A stretch of 64,000 nucleotides of DNA from Paracoccus thiocyanatus (lineage in GTDB: Bacteria > Pseudomonadota > Alphaproteobacteria > Rhodobacterales > Rhodobacteraceae). Of the stretch, positions 46,684 through 58,194 are shown piece after piece. The stretch spans positions 62,001-126,000 of the forward strand of contig NZ_FTMK01000004.1 in assembly GCF_900156255.1 (NCBI RefSeq), written 5' to 3'. Below the pieces are notes generated by a model. It saw only the letters and a list, made by a program, of their open reading frames with translations. It did not search any database and was not told the DNA's origin. Position numbers and translations under genes: made by a program. Position 1 is the first letter of the stretch. Each line of letters starts with the position of its first letter.

Positions 46684-46739
46684 CGCGCGGGGGCGCTTCG
46701 CCCCCCGCACCCCCCGAGGATATTTGTTCACGAAAGAAG
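46684..46739 (+). repeat. Interspersed GC-stem repeat element, copy B
   Basis: A stem of the form GCGGGGGCG/CGCCCCCCGC around TTCG is followed by ACCCCCCGAGGATATTTG and an A-rich tail. It matches copy A at 36842 in layout. It lies in the 346-base gap between cenR and the exonuclease gene, which otherwise holds the two terminators and a possible 43-codon frame. Confidence 0.6.
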
Positions 46740-46750
46740 CCGGCGGGCGA

Positions 46751-46882
46751 TCAGGCGGCGCGCAGGTGTTCGATGCGATTTGCCGGCCTTTGCGCGTCGG
46801 CATGGATCTGGATCGCGGCAGCGGCGTTTGCTCGAACGAGACGATCTTTCTGGGCCGGCCGCGGGGTCGGGTTGATTTTCAC
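46751..46882 (-). CDS. Possible 43-residue peptide
   Basis: A short open frame starting GTG (46880-46882) and ending TGA. It would encode a basic peptide beginning VKINPTPRPAQKDRL and ending RIEHLRAA. Third-position GC is about 70 percent, lower than that of neighbouring genes, and no clear ribosome site precedes the GTG, so it may be chance. It is the only frame I would consider in the gap between cenR and the exonuclease. Confidence 0.2.
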   Translation of the reverse strand: MKINPTPRPAQKDRLVRANAAAAIQIHADAQRPANRIEHLRAA

Positions 46883-46905
46883 GAAATGTTCTACATCTTC
46901 GGGTC

Positions 46906-47895
46906 ATGCGCGCCGATTCCATCCTGTTCCCCACCGAAGCCGGGCTTTTCTGTCCCCAGGGCGGCTTTCACATCGACCCGCTGCGTCCGGTCGAGCGCGC
47001 GCTGATCACCCATGGCCATTCCGACCACGCCCGCCTTGGCCATGGCGCGGTCATGGCCACCGCCGAGACGCTGGAGATCATGCGGCTGCGCATGGGCGAC
47101 GGTTTCGCGGGCTCGGTCCAGGTGGCCGAACCCGAGACGCGGATCGGCGGCGTCACGGTCGGCTTTCACCCGGCCGGGCATGTGCTGGGATCAAGCCAGA
47201 TTTCCGTTACCGCCGGTGGGTGCCGCATCGTCGTTTCGGGCGATTATGCGCGCCAGCCGAACCCGACCTGCGCGCCGTTCCAGCCGGTGCCCTGCGATGT
47301 CTTCGTGACCGAGGCGACCTTTGGCCTGCCGGTGTTCCGCTTTCCCGAGCCCTCGACGCAGGTGGAGAAGCTGCTTGCCAGCATGGCCGAGTTTCCCGAC
47401 CGCCCGCATCTGGTCGGCGCCTATGCGCTGGGCAAGGCGCAGCATGTCATCGCGCTGATGCGCGAGGCCGGCTATGATGCGCCCATCGCCATCCATGGCG
47501 CGCTGAAGGCGCTGTGCGATTTCTATGCCTTTCGCGGGGTCGAACTGGGCGCGTTGGTGCCCGCCACGGCCGAGGATGTGGCGGCGCAGTTGGTGATCGC
47601 GCCGCCCTCGGCATTCGCCAGCCCCTGGGTGCAGCGGTTCCGCGACCCGGTGATCGGCTTTGCCTCGGGCTGGATGGCGGTCAGGGCGCGGGCGCGCCAG
47701 CGCGGCGCGGAATTGCCGCTGGTCATCAGCGACCACGTGGATTGGCCGGCGCTGACCGGCACGCTGGCGGAACTGGCGCCGGCCGAGGTCTGGGTCACGC
47801 ATGGCGCCGAGGACGGGGTGATCCGCTGGTGCGAGCTGGCGCAGATCCCCGCCCGGCCGCTGCGGCTGGTCGGCTATGAGGACGAGGCGGAATGA
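46906..47895 (+). CDS. Ligase-associated DNA exonuclease (metallo-beta-lactamase fold)
   Basis: A 329-residue metallo-beta-lactamase/beta-CASP nuclease. The metal motif is THGHSDHAR near residue 35, with GHVLGSSQI and VVSGDYAR later and TEATFG and SDHVDW in the C half. It belongs to a widespread four-gene module with a DNA ligase, an Lhr-type helicase and a phosphoesterase involved in DNA-damage response. Its stop overlaps the ligase start (ATGA). A gap with two terminators precedes it, so this is probably the first gene. Confidence 0.9.
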   Translation: MRADSILFPTEAGLFCPQGGFHIDPLRPVERALITHGHSDHARLGHGAVMATAETLEIMRLRMGDGFAGSVQVAEPETRIGGVTVGFHPAGHVLGSSQISVTAGGCRIVVSGDYARQPNPTCAPFQPVPCDVFVTEATFGLPVFRFPEPSTQVEKLLASMAEFPDRPHLVGAYALGKAQHVIALMREAGYDAPIAIHGALKALCDFYAFRGVELGALVPATAEDVAAQLVIAPPSAFASPWVQRFRDPVIGFASGWMAVRARARQRGAELPLVISDHVDWPALTGTLAELAPAEVWVTHGAEDGVIRWCELAQIPARPLRLVGYEDEAE

Positions 47896-49436
47896 AAGCC
47901 TTTGCCGCTTTGCTGGAACGGCTGGCCTTTACGCCGGCGCGCAATGCCAAGTTGCAGCTTTTGCGGCATTACCTGGAACGCACGGCCGACCCGGATCGCG
48001 GCTGGGCGTTGGCGGCGCTGACCGGCGACCTGGAATTGCGCCGGGTCACGCCGTCGCTGCTGCGCGGGCTGGCGGCCGAGCGGGTGGACGACCAGCTTCT
48101 GGCGCTGAGCTATGATTTCGTCGGCGACCTGGCCGAGACCATCGCCCTGGTCTGGCCCGAGGGGGCCGAGGACGACCCCGCCCTGTCGCATGCGGTGGCG
48201 CTGCTGCAAGGCACCGGCAAGGCGGCGCTGCCCGGCGCCATCGCCGCGATGCTGGACCGGCTGGGCCCGTCCGAGCGGCTGGCCTTTCTGAAGCTGGCCA
48301 CCGGCAACCTGCGCGTCGGCGTCTCGGCCCGGATGGCGCGGATGGCGCTGGCGGGGATGGGCGCGCCCTCGGTCCCCGAGATCGAGGAGATCTGGCACGG
48401 GCTTGCGCCGCCCTATGCGCCGCTGTTCGGCTGGATCGGCGGCGGGGCGCGGCCGGAAAGCGCGGCGCTGGCGCCGTTCCGCCCGGTGATGCTGTCCACG
48501 GCGACCGACCTGGACCAGTTGCGCGGGCTGGCGCCCGGCGATTATTTCGCGGAATGGAAATGGGACGGCATCCGCGTGCAGGCGGTGGCCGAGGGTGGGA
48601 TGCGGCGGGTTTATTCCCGCACCGGCGAGGATATCTCGCACGCCTTTCCCGACCTGATCGAGGCGATGGATTTCGAAGGCAGCGTCGATGGCGAGCTGAT
48701 CGTGCGGCGCGAGGGCGAGGTGGCGCCTTTTGGCGAGTTGCAAAAGCGGCTGAACCGCAAGACCGTGGGCAAGGGGTTGCTTTCCAGCCATCCGGCGGGC
48801 TTGCGGCTTTACGACCTGCTGCTGTGGGAGGGTCGCGACCTGCGCGCCGAACCGCTGGAGGCGCGGCGCAGGGTGCTGGAAGCCGTGGATTTCGGGCCGC
48901 GCATCGATCTGTCGCCGCTGCTGGATTTCGCCTCGTGGGATGATCTGGCCGCGTTGCGCGCCGATCCGCCCGCCGCGGTGATCGAGGGGGTGATGATCAA
49001 GCGCCGCGATTCGGCCTATGTCGCCGGCCGGCCGCGCGGGCCCTGGTTCAAGTGGAAGCGCGACCCGATGGTGGTCGATGCGGTGCTGATCTATGCGCAG
49101 CGCGGCCATGGCAAGCGGTCGGGCTTTCATTCCGATTTCACCTTTGGCCTGTGGGACGGCGGCGAGCTGGTGCCGGTCGGCAAGGCCTATTTCGGCTTTA
49201 CCGATGCCGAGTTGCGCGAACTGGACCGTTTCGTGCGCCAGAACACCGTCGAGCGTTACGGGCCGGTGCGCGCCTTGGCGCCGAAGCTGGTGGTCGAGGT
49301 GGCCTTCGAGGGGCTGAACCGCTCGGCCCGGCACCGTTCGGGCGTGGCCATGCGTTTTCCCCGCATCAGCCGCATCCGCTGGGACAAGCCGGCGGCCGAG
49401 GCGGATCACCTGGCGACGCTTGAGGCGATGCTGTGA
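47892..49436 (+). CDS. ATP-dependent DNA ligase of the ligase-associated repair module
   Basis: A 514-residue ligase. An N-terminal helical DNA-binding domain (about 1-195) precedes the nucleotidyltransferase domain; the adenylated lysine is Lys223 in AEWKWDGIRV. An OB-fold follows with FKWKRDPM (motif V-like). It seals nicks using ATP, separately from the replicative NAD-dependent LigA. It sits second in the operon, with 4-base overlaps on both sides. Confidence 0.92.
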   Translation: MKAFAALLERLAFTPARNAKLQLLRHYLERTADPDRGWALAALTGDLELRRVTPSLLRGLAAERVDDQLLALSYDFVGDLAETIALVWPEGAEDDPALSHAVALLQGTGKAALPGAIAAMLDRLGPSERLAFLKLATGNLRVGVSARMARMALAGMGAPSVPEIEEIWHGLAPPYAPLFGWIGGGARPESAALAPFRPVMLSTATDLDQLRGLAPGDYFAEWKWDGIRVQAVAEGGMRRVYSRTGEDISHAFPDLIEAMDFEGSVDGELIVRREGEVAPFGELQKRLNRKTVGKGLLSSHPAGLRLYDLLLWEGRDLRAEPLEARRRVLEAVDFGPRIDLSPLLDFASWDDLAALRADPPAAVIEGVMIKRRDSAYVAGRPRGPWFKWKRDPMVVDAVLIYAQRGHGKRSGFHSDFTFGLWDGGELVPVGKAYFGFTDAELRELDRFVRQNTVERYGPVRALAPKLVVEVAFEGLNRSARHRSGVAMRFPRISRIRWDKPAAEADHLATLEAML

Positions 49437-51865
49437 TCCTGCCGCCCGCGTTCCGGGACTGGTTCGCGCGCCAGGGCTGGCAGCCGCATCCGCATCAGTT
49501 GGCGCTGCTGGCGGCGACCGGCGACAGCCTGCTGATCGCGCCGACCGGCGGCGGCAAGACGCTGGCGGGGTTTTTGCCCTCATTGGTGGAACTGGTGCAG
49601 GTGGGGCGGTCGCAGGAGTATTTGGAAAACGGTGAAAGCGCGAAAGGGTCGGTGCATACGCTTTACGTCTCGCCGCTGAAGGCATTGACCGCCGACATCG
49701 GGCGCAACCTGGCGCGGCCGGTGGCGGAGCTGGGGCTGGGGGTGCGGGTCGAGGACCGGACCGGCGATACCGGGCAGAGCCAGCGCCGGCGCCAGCGCGT
49801 CGATCCGCCCGAGATCCTGCTGACCACGCCGGAAAGCCTGGCCCTGATGCTGAGCTATCCCGAGGCGCCGGCGATCTTTGGCGGCTTGCGCCGCGTGGTG
49901 CTGGACGAATTACACGCCCTGGCGGAAAGCAAGCGCGGCGACCAGTTGATGCTGGGCCTGGCGCGGCTGCGGGCCTTGGCGCCGGGGCTGCGGGTGACGG
50001 GCCTGTCGGCGACGGTCGAGGATCCGCAGGCGCTGGCCGGGTTCATGGCGGGTGCGCGGCCTGTGACCGTGGTCGAGGCCGATCCCGGCCCCGATCCCGA
50101 CATCGCCATGCTGGCCACCGCCCGGCCCGCGCCCTGGTCCGGCGGCGGCGGGCATTACGCCATCCGCGAGGTGCTGGCGGCGGTGAAGGCGGCCCGCACC
50201 ACCATCATCTTCATCAACACCCGCGCCCAGGCCGAGCTGTTTTTTCAGGCGCTTTGGGCTGCGAATGACGAGAACCTGCCCATCGGGTTGCACCACGGCA
50301 GCCTGGCGCGCGAAAGCCGCGCGCGGGTCGAGGCGGCGATGGCGGCGGGCGAATTGCGCGCCGTGGTGGCGACCGGCAGCCTGGACCTGGGCATCGACTG
50401 GGGCGCGGTCGATCTGGTGATCCAGGTCGGCGCGCCCAAGAACGTCAAGCGGCTGGTGCAGCGCATCGGCCGGGCGAACCATCGCTATAACGCCCCGTCC
50501 AGGGCGCGGATCGTGCCGGCGAACCGTTTCGAGCAGATCGAATGCGTCGCCGCGCTGGAGGCGGTGCGCGCGCGCGACCTGGACGGCGATCCGCGCGGGC
50601 CGGGGCCGCTCGATGTGCTGTGCCAGCATATCGGGCTTACCGCCTGCGCCGCGCCCTTCGATGCCGATGCGCTTTATGCCGAGGTCGTCACCGCCGGCCC
50701 CTATCGCAGACTGTCCCGCGCCGATTTCGACGCCTGCCTGGATTTCGCCGCGACCGGGGGCTATGCCTTGCGCGCTTATGACCGCTGGCAGCGGCTGATG
50801 CTGCGCGGCGGCCTGTGGCAGCTACGCGACCCGCGGGCGGCGAGGCTTTTGCGGATGAATGCCGGCACCATCGTCGAGGCCGAGATGATGAAGGTCCGCC
50901 TGCGCGGCCGCAGCGGCGCGCCTTTGGGCGAGGTCGAGGAGGCATTCGCGGCCAGCCTGACGCCGGGCGACAGCTTTCTGATCGGCGGGCGGGTGGTGCG
51001 CATGGATGCGATGCGCGAGATGGTGATCGAGGTCACGCCCGACCCGACGCGGCAGCCCAAGATCGCCGTCTATTCCGGCGTCAAGCTGGCGATGTCCACG
51101 CAGCTTGCCCATCGCGTGCTGGCGCTGATCGGCGATCCGTCGCGGCACGGCGCCTTGCCGGCGCAGGTGCGGGACTGGCTGGGCTTGCAGGCCGAAGTCT
51201 CGGCCCTGCCGGAACCGGGGCTGCTGTTATCCGAAAGCTTTCCCCATGCCGGGCTGTGGCATTTCGCGCTTTACGGTTTCGCCGGGCGCAATGCCTTGCA
51301 GACGCTGGGCCTGTTGCTGACCCGCGAGATGGAGGAGGAGGGGCTGGGCCCGCTGGGCTTCCTGTCGACCGATTACGCGCTGCTGGTTTGGTCGCTGGAC
51401 CCGCTGCGCGATCCCGCGCCGCTGTTGGACCGGGCGCGGCTGCGGGCGGGCTTGGGCGACTGGCTGGGCGGGAATGCGGTGATGAAGCGCACTTTCCGCA
51501 ACGTTGCGACCGTCGCCGGGCTGATCCAGCGCAACATGCCGGGACAGCGGAAATCCGGGCGGCAGGCGACATTCTCTAGCGACATTCTTTACGACACCTT
51601 GCGCAAATACGACCCCGGCCACCTGATGCTGCGGATCACCGCCGACGAGGCCGGGCGGGGCCTTGTCGATTTCGGCCGGATCGAAGAAATGCTGGACCGC
51701 TCGCCCCGGCGCGAGCATCGGATGCTGGATCGCGTCTCGCCCCTGGCCGCGCCCTTGCTGCTGGAAATGGGCCGGGTGCCGATCCGCGGCGAGGGCCGCG
51801 AGCGGCTGGCGCAGATCGAGGCCGAGGCGCTGATGGCCGAGGCCGGGCTGGAAGGGATCGCATGA
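49433..51865 (+). CDS. Lhr-type DEXH helicase of the ligase-associated repair module
   Basis: An 810-residue superfamily 2 helicase. Walker A APTGGGKTLAG lies near residue 38, motif II LDELHAL near 160 and motif VI QRIGRANHR near 345, followed by the Lhr-core C-terminal domains. It starts with GTG inside the ligase stop codon. Between motifs I and Ia, residues about 58-73 (SQEYLENGESAKGS) are an extra stretch encoded by the interspersed repeat found at 49612. Helicases of this family unwind damaged DNA 3' to 5'. Confidence 0.92.
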   Translation: MILPPAFRDWFARQGWQPHPHQLALLAATGDSLLIAPTGGGKTLAGFLPSLVELVQVGRSQEYLENGESAKGSVHTLYVSPLKALTADIGRNLARPVAELGLGVRVEDRTGDTGQSQRRRQRVDPPEILLTTPESLALMLSYPEAPAIFGGLRRVVLDELHALAESKRGDQLMLGLARLRALAPGLRVTGLSATVEDPQALAGFMAGARPVTVVEADPGPDPDIAMLATARPAPWSGGGGHYAIREVLAAVKAARTTIIFINTRAQAELFFQALWAANDENLPIGLHHGSLARESRARVEAAMAAGELRAVVATGSLDLGIDWGAVDLVIQVGAPKNVKRLVQRIGRANHRYNAPSRARIVPANRFEQIECVAALEAVRARDLDGDPRGPGPLDVLCQHIGLTACAAPFDADALYAEVVTAGPYRRLSRADFDACLDFAATGGYALRAYDRWQRLMLRGGLWQLRDPRAARLLRMNAGTIVEAEMMKVRLRGRSGAPLGEVEEAFAASLTPGDSFLIGGRVVRMDAMREMVIEVTPDPTRQPKIAVYSGVKLAMSTQLAHRVLALIGDPSRHGALPAQVRDWLGLQAEVSALPEPGLLLSESFPHAGLWHFALYGFAGRNALQTLGLLLTREMEEEGLGPLGFLSTDYALLVWSLDPLRDPAPLLDRARLRAGLGDWLGGNAVMKRTFRNVATVAGLIQRNMPGQRKSGRQATFSSDILYDTLRKYDPGHLMLRITADEAGRGLVDFGRIEEMLDRSPRREHRMLDRVSPLAAPLLLEMGRVPIRGEGRERLAQIEAEALMAEAGLEGIA
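49612..49639 (+). repeat. Repeat tail inside the helicase gene, copy C
   Basis: A 28-base segment beginning GCAGGAGTATTTGGAAAACG is identical, base for base, to the reverse complement of 56191-56218 and shares 22 bases with 59491-59512. Here it is read in frame as part of the helicase, adding the residues QEYLENGES between motifs I and Ia without breaking the gene. Confidence 0.9.
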
Positions 51866-52524
51866 GCGGATATGGCTTCGACTTTCACGGCCTGCGGCTT
51901 GAGGCGCGGGGCTCGGGCGCGCTCTGGTGGGGGGCGGGCGGCTGGCTGGTCGTGGCCGACCTGCACCTGGGCAAGTCCGAGCGCATGGCCCGGCGCGGCG
52001 GCCCCTTGCTGCCGCCCTATGAGGGGCTGGCGACGCTGGAGCGGCTGGCGGATGAGATCGCGGCGCTGGACCCGCGGGCGGTGGTCAGCCTGGGCGACGG
52101 TTTCGACGACCTGGCGGCGGCCGAGGCGCTGGACCCGCTGGTCGCGGGCGCCTTGGCCGGGCTGGCGCAGGGGCGGGACTGGGTCTGGATCGGCGGCAAC
52201 CACGATCCCGGCGCGCCCGCGGGCCTGCCGGGCCGGGCGGCGGACAGCCTGCGGCTGGGCCGGGTCACGCTGCGGCACCAGGCGGGGCAGGGGCCGGACA
52301 TATCGGGCCATTTCCACCCCGCCGTGCGGCTGGCCGGCGAACGGCGCCGGGCCTTTCTGCTGGGGGCCGATCACCTGCTGCTGCCGGCCTTTGGGGCCTA
52401 TACCGGCGGGCTGTTGCAGGACGATCCGGCCTTGGCGGCGCTGGTGCCGCAGGGGCTGGCCATCGCCTGCGGCGCCCGCGCCATCCCCCTGCCGCTGGGC
52501 CTGTCGCGCCGGCAAAGGCGCTGA
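51862..52524 (+). CDS. pdeM: Ligase-associated metallophosphoesterase
   Basis: A 220-residue calcineurin-like phosphoesterase. Metal motifs are ADLHLGKSER near residue 33, LGDGFDD near 75, GGNHDPG near 112 and SGHFHPAV near 150. It closes the exonuclease-ligase-helicase operon, with its ATG inside the helicase stop. It probably acts as an endonuclease or phosphatase on damaged DNA ends. A bidirectional terminator follows. Confidence 0.9.
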   Translation: MSGYGFDFHGLRLEARGSGALWWGAGGWLVVADLHLGKSERMARRGGPLLPPYEGLATLERLADEIAALDPRAVVSLGDGFDDLAAAEALDPLVAGALAGLAQGRDWVWIGGNHDPGAPAGLPGRAADSLRLGRVTLRHQAGQGPDISGHFHPAVRLAGERRRAFLLGADHLLLPAFGAYTGGLLQDDPALAALVPQGLAIACGARAIPLPLGLSRRQRR

Positions 52525-52530
52525 GCCACG

Positions 52531-52560
52531 AAAAAGGGCCGCCCCAAGGGCGACCCTTTT
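52531..52560. terminator. Bidirectional terminator between pdeM and the outer-membrane protein gene
   Basis: An AAAAGGG-CGCC/GGCG-CCCTTTT stem with one mismatch and a short loop lies between two convergent genes, 7 bases after pdeM and 33 bases before the end of the barrel gene. The A and T flanks suit both directions. Confidence 0.85.
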
Positions 52561-52592
52561 CCGTCCGTGGAGCCGGATCAATCCTTCCGGGA

Positions 52593-53360
52593 TCAGAACT
52601 TGAAGTTCAGGCCCAGTTTCAGGTTGTGATATTCTGGGGTGGCCTGGGTGGAGACGCCGCCATCGGCAACATAATTCCGGGTGGTCTTGCCGAAGCTGGC
52701 GTATTCATACTCGCCCGTCACCGACATCCGGTCAGTGACCTTCTTTTCGACGCCGACACCCAGGATATAGCCGGTTTTGCTGAAATCGCTGTCTTCGCTT
52801 ATCGACCCGCCGCTGCCGTCAGTGCCCGCGACATTGTATTCGACCTTGGCGCGCGCGATGCCGGCGACGCCATAAACCAGCAGGTCCGGCTGCACGACGT
52901 AGCCGGTCTTCATGCGCAACGCGAGAACGTTCTTGATCTTCGACGTGACTTCGGTGGTCCCGCCCAATGTGTTCTCGAAAGACATCGTGTCATCGATATT
53001 GCCGCCTTCGAAGCCCAGTTCGGGGCCGAAAACCCAGCGATCCCGCTGCCAGCGATAACCGACCCGCACACCCGCATTGACGCCGCTGAGTTCGAGCTTG
53101 CCGACATCGCCAAGGTAGTCGCCCGTTGCGGTTTCGTGGAAGCCCACGCGGTCGTCGCCGCCGAAAGCATAGCCCAGCGTCAGGCCGGCATAACCACCCG
53201 CCCAGTCGGCGACCGGGGCGGTTTCAATCACCGGGGACACGACGCCGGTGTCGACGACCGGGGCCACGAAGCCACCGGCATTCGCGGCCAGCGACGCGCC
53301 AAGGGAAAGCGAGGCGAACATCGCCGCAGCGGCGGAAAATTTCACATGAACGGGGCACAT
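52593..53360 (-). CDS. Outer-membrane beta-barrel protein (Omp25/OmpA-like)
   Basis: A 255-residue porin-family protein. A signal peptide (about residues 1-28) is followed by alternating beta strands such as WAGGYAGLTLGYAFGGDD and VGYRWQRDRWVFGPELGFEG. The protein ends in Phe (LKLGLNFKF), as BAM-dependent barrels do. The start at 53360 has AGGAG eight bases upstream; the open frame extends further without such a site. Likely an eight-stranded surface protein; specific function unknown. Confidence 0.85.
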   Translation of the reverse strand: MCPVHVKFSAAAAMFASLSLGASLAANAGGFVAPVVDTGVVSPVIETAPVADWAGGYAGLTLGYAFGGDDRVGFHETATGDYLGDVGKLELSGVNAGVRVGYRWQRDRWVFGPELGFEGGNIDDTMSFENTLGGTTEVTSKIKNVLALRMKTGYVVQPDLLVYGVAGIARAKVEYNVAGTDGSGGSISEDSDFSKTGYILGVGVEKKVTDRMSVTGEYEYASFGKTTRNYVADGGVSTQATPEYHNLKLGLNFKF

Positions 53361-53568
53361 ATTCACGTCTCCTATGCGTGGTGATGCGGACAGGGCGTGC
53401 GCCCGAGCATCAGAATTGGCCAACAGCTAGCCTTGCTGCCACAGGGCTGCAAGAAGGGGTTGGTGACGCCATTATTTTCCCGCAAGGTCCGCGGCATGAT
53501 GGCAACACTAAATCCCCGGTTGTCTTAAAATCGGCGATTCGCCCGCGCGGATTTGACGGCCTGTGCGC

Positions 53569-56037
<2,469 letters not shown>

Positions 56038-56140
56038 TTATAGTGTGCGCCGCAGGGAATGTCACGGGAAAGCCACAAGATTTAGCGGCTTCCCACCTGC
56101 CCGCCGCGCCCCCGGCCGTCCCGCGCGAAACCCCGGCGTC

Positions 56141-56160
56141 TTCGTTCCCCAAATACCCGT
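56141..56160 (-). repeat. Interspersed repeat tail, divergent copy
   Basis: On the minus strand this reads ACGGGTATTTGGGGAACGAA, a diverged form of the GGAGTATTTGGAAAACGG tail at 56191-56218. The two lie in the same orientation within the 218-base gap between gyrB and the DUF1491 gene. Confidence 0.55.
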
Positions 56161-56190
56161 GCTGCCGCCCCGCCGGGCCAGGCTTTGCCG

Positions 56191-56218
56191 GCTTTCACCG
56201 TTTTCCAAATACTCCTGC
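56191..56218 (-). repeat. Interspersed repeat tail, copy D
   Basis: The reverse complement is identical over 28 bases to 49612-49639 in the helicase gene. It lies directly after the end of the DUF1491 gene. The remaining part of this 218-base gap is GC-rich and shows no gene. Confidence 0.9.
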
Positions 56219-56225
56219 CGCCGGT

Positions 56226-56561
56226 TCAAGCCAGCCCGTCCTCGTCCAGCAGGGTGCGGCCGTCGCGGCTCTCGATCTCGATCACCCACAGGTCGGGGTC
56301 GCGGGCGATGTTGCGGGCGATCTCGGCGTCGATCTCTGGCTCGGAAGCGTCATTCAGTTGCAGCCATTGCCGCGTGTCGGTCTGGAAATCCCATTCCCGG
56401 ACCCACAGGCCGGCGCGGCCGTCCAGCGTGGCGCATTTCACCATCACGCTGCCGGCGGTGTCGTCGCCATGGCGGGTGACATAGGCCGGGATGCCGGCAA
56501 GGTCCAGCCGGCGCAGATAGGCCGCGACCCAGATGCCGGCGGCCAGCCGTGGTTCAGGCAT
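56226..56561 (-). CDS. DUF1491 family protein
   Basis: A 111-residue protein of a family found in alphaproteobacteria next to era. It starts [20 protein letters not shown] and contains VMVKCATLDGRAGLWVREWD and a C-terminal DPDLWVIEIESRDGRTLL. Function is unknown. Its ATG lies 8 bases inside the end of era. In relatives I recall recO following here, but the gap and gyrB follow instead. Confidence 0.85.
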   Translation of the reverse strand: MPEPRLAAGIWVAAYLRRLDLAGIPAYVTRHGDDTAGSVMVKCATLDGRAGLWVREWDFQTDTRQWLQLNDASEPEIDAEIARNIARDPDLWVIEIESRDGRTLLDEDGLA

Positions 56562-57465
56562 CGCCGTCGCGGAAATCAAGGCCCATTTCGTTGTAACGCT
56601 CGGCCTCGTCCAGCCAGTTTTCCCGCACCTTGACTTGCAGGAACAGATGCACCGGCCGGCCCATGAATTCGGCCAGTTCGGCCCGCGCGGCCTGGCCCAC
56701 GGCCTTGATCGTCTCGCCGCCCTTGCCCAGCACGATGCCCTTGTGGCCGGGGCGGGCGACATAGACGATCTGGTCCACGCGGGCCGAGCCGTCCTTCTTC
56801 TCCTCCCATGCCTCGGTCTCGACCGTCAGTTGGTAGGGGATTTCCTCGTGCAGGCGCAGGGTCAGCTTTTCGCGGGTGATTTCCGCGGCGATCATGCGCA
56901 TCGGCAGGTCGGCCACCTGGTCCTCGGGGTAAAGCCAAGGCCCCTCGGGCACTTCCTGCGCCAGCCAATCCAGCAGGTCCGCGCAGCCATGGCCCTTTTC
57001 GGCCGAGATCATGAAGGTGCGGGCAAAGTCGAAGGCGGCATTCACCTGTTGCGACAGCGCCAGCAATGCCTCGGACTTCACCCGGTCGATCTTGTTGATG
57101 ACCAGCGCCACCGGCGTCTGGCCGGCATGGTCGCGCAGGTTGTCGATGATCGCCTGCGCGCCCTCGGTCAGCCCGCGATGCGCCTCGATCAACAGCAGGA
57201 TCACATCGGCATCGGCCGCGCCGCCCCAGGCCGCCTTGACCATGCTGCGGTCCAGCCTGCGGCGCGGGCGAAAGATGCCGGGCGTGTCGACGAAGACGAT
57301 CTGGCTGTCCCCGCGCATGGCGATGCCGCGGATGCGGGCGCGGGTGGTCTGCACCTTATGCGTCACGATCGAGACCTTGGCCCCGACCATGCGGTTCAGC
57401 AGCGTGGATTTCCCGGCATTCGGTTCGCCGATCAGGGCTGCGAAGCCTGCGCGTGTCTGGGTCAT
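56554..57465 (-). CDS. era: GTPase Era
   Basis: A 303-residue GTPase that helps mature the 16S rRNA 3' end. The G1 motif GEPNAGKST lies at residue 13, DTPG near 63, and NKIDR near 125. A C-terminal KH domain contains [19 protein letters not shown], which binds RNA. The start overlaps the rnc stop (ATGA). Length is normal. Confidence 0.97.
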   Translation of the reverse strand: MTQTRAGFAALIGEPNAGKSTLLNRMVGAKVSIVTHKVQTTRARIRGIAMRGDSQIVFVDTPGIFRPRRRLDRSMVKAAWGGAADADVILLLIEAHRGLTEGAQAIIDNLRDHAGQTPVALVINKIDRVKSEALLALSQQVNAAFDFARTFMISAEKGHGCADLLDWLAQEVPEGPWLYPEDQVADLPMRMIAAEITREKLTLRLHEEIPYQLTVETEAWEEKKDGSARVDQIVYVARPGHKGIVLGKGGETIKAVGQAARAELAEFMGRPVHLFLQVKVRENWLDEAERYNEMGLDFRDGDA

Positions 57466-58151
57466 GGCGTTCTTTCGATCTGTTCCAGCATCGCCGCGGC
57501 GGCGGCCTGTTCGATGCTGCGTTTCGTGCCCTTGCCGCTGGCCGCGGCCTCGCGGCCGTCGTCCAGCCGCACGGTGATCTGGAATTCCGGCGCGTGGTCG
57601 GGGCCGCTGCGCGCAACCTGGACATAGCGCGGCGGGCTCATGCCCTGCGCCTGCGCCCATTCCTGAAGCGCGGTCTTGGCGTCGCGGGCATCGCTTGCGA
57701 CATTGGCCAGCCGGTCGGCCCACAGGTTCAGCACCACGTCGCGCGCCGCCTCGAAGCCGGCATCCAGATAGACGGCGGCGATCACCGCCTCCATCGCGTC
57801 GGCCAAGAGCGCGTCCTTGCGCCGCCCGCCCGACAGCATTTCGGACCGGCCGAGCTTGAGCACATCGCCCAGCCCGATCTCGCGGGCGATGGCGGCGCAG
57901 GTCTCGCCCTTGACCAGCGCGTTGTAGCGCGGGGCAAGCTGGCCTTCGGTCGCGCTGCGGTCGGCGGCGAACAGCGCCTCGGCCATGGTCAGGCCCAGCA
58001 CCCGGTCGCCCAGGAATTCCAGCCGCTGGTTGTCGGGCCGGGTCGTGCTGGCGATCGAGCCATGGGTCAGCGCGCGGCGCAGAAGATCGGGGCGCAGGAA
58101 TTCATGCCCCAGCCGGTCCGAGAATGCGCGCAGGTCTGCGGAAATCTTCAT
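57462..58151 (-). CDS. rnc: Ribonuclease III
   Basis: A 229-residue double-strand-specific RNase. The catalytic signature is [14 protein letters not shown] near residue 40, with later acidic positions in [21 protein letters not shown] dsRNA-binding domain (about 155-225) ends the protein. The start at 58151 has AGGA seven bases upstream; an open frame extends 12 codons further without support. It lies in the lepB-rnc-era order. Confidence 0.96.
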   Translation of the reverse strand: MKISADLRAFSDRLGHEFLRPDLLRRALTHGSIASTTRPDNQRLEFLGDRVLGLTMAEALFAADRSATEGQLAPRYNALVKGETCAAIAREIGLGDVLKLGRSEMLSGGRRKDALLADAMEAVIAAVYLDAGFEAARDVVLNLWADRLANVASDARDAKTALQEWAQAQGMSPPRYVQVARSGPDHAPEFQITVRLDDGREAAASGKGTKRSIEQAAAAAMLEQIERTP

Positions 58152-58194
58152 GTCGCGATCCTGCCACGGCGCGGGGCGCCGCGGCAATTCTTCC

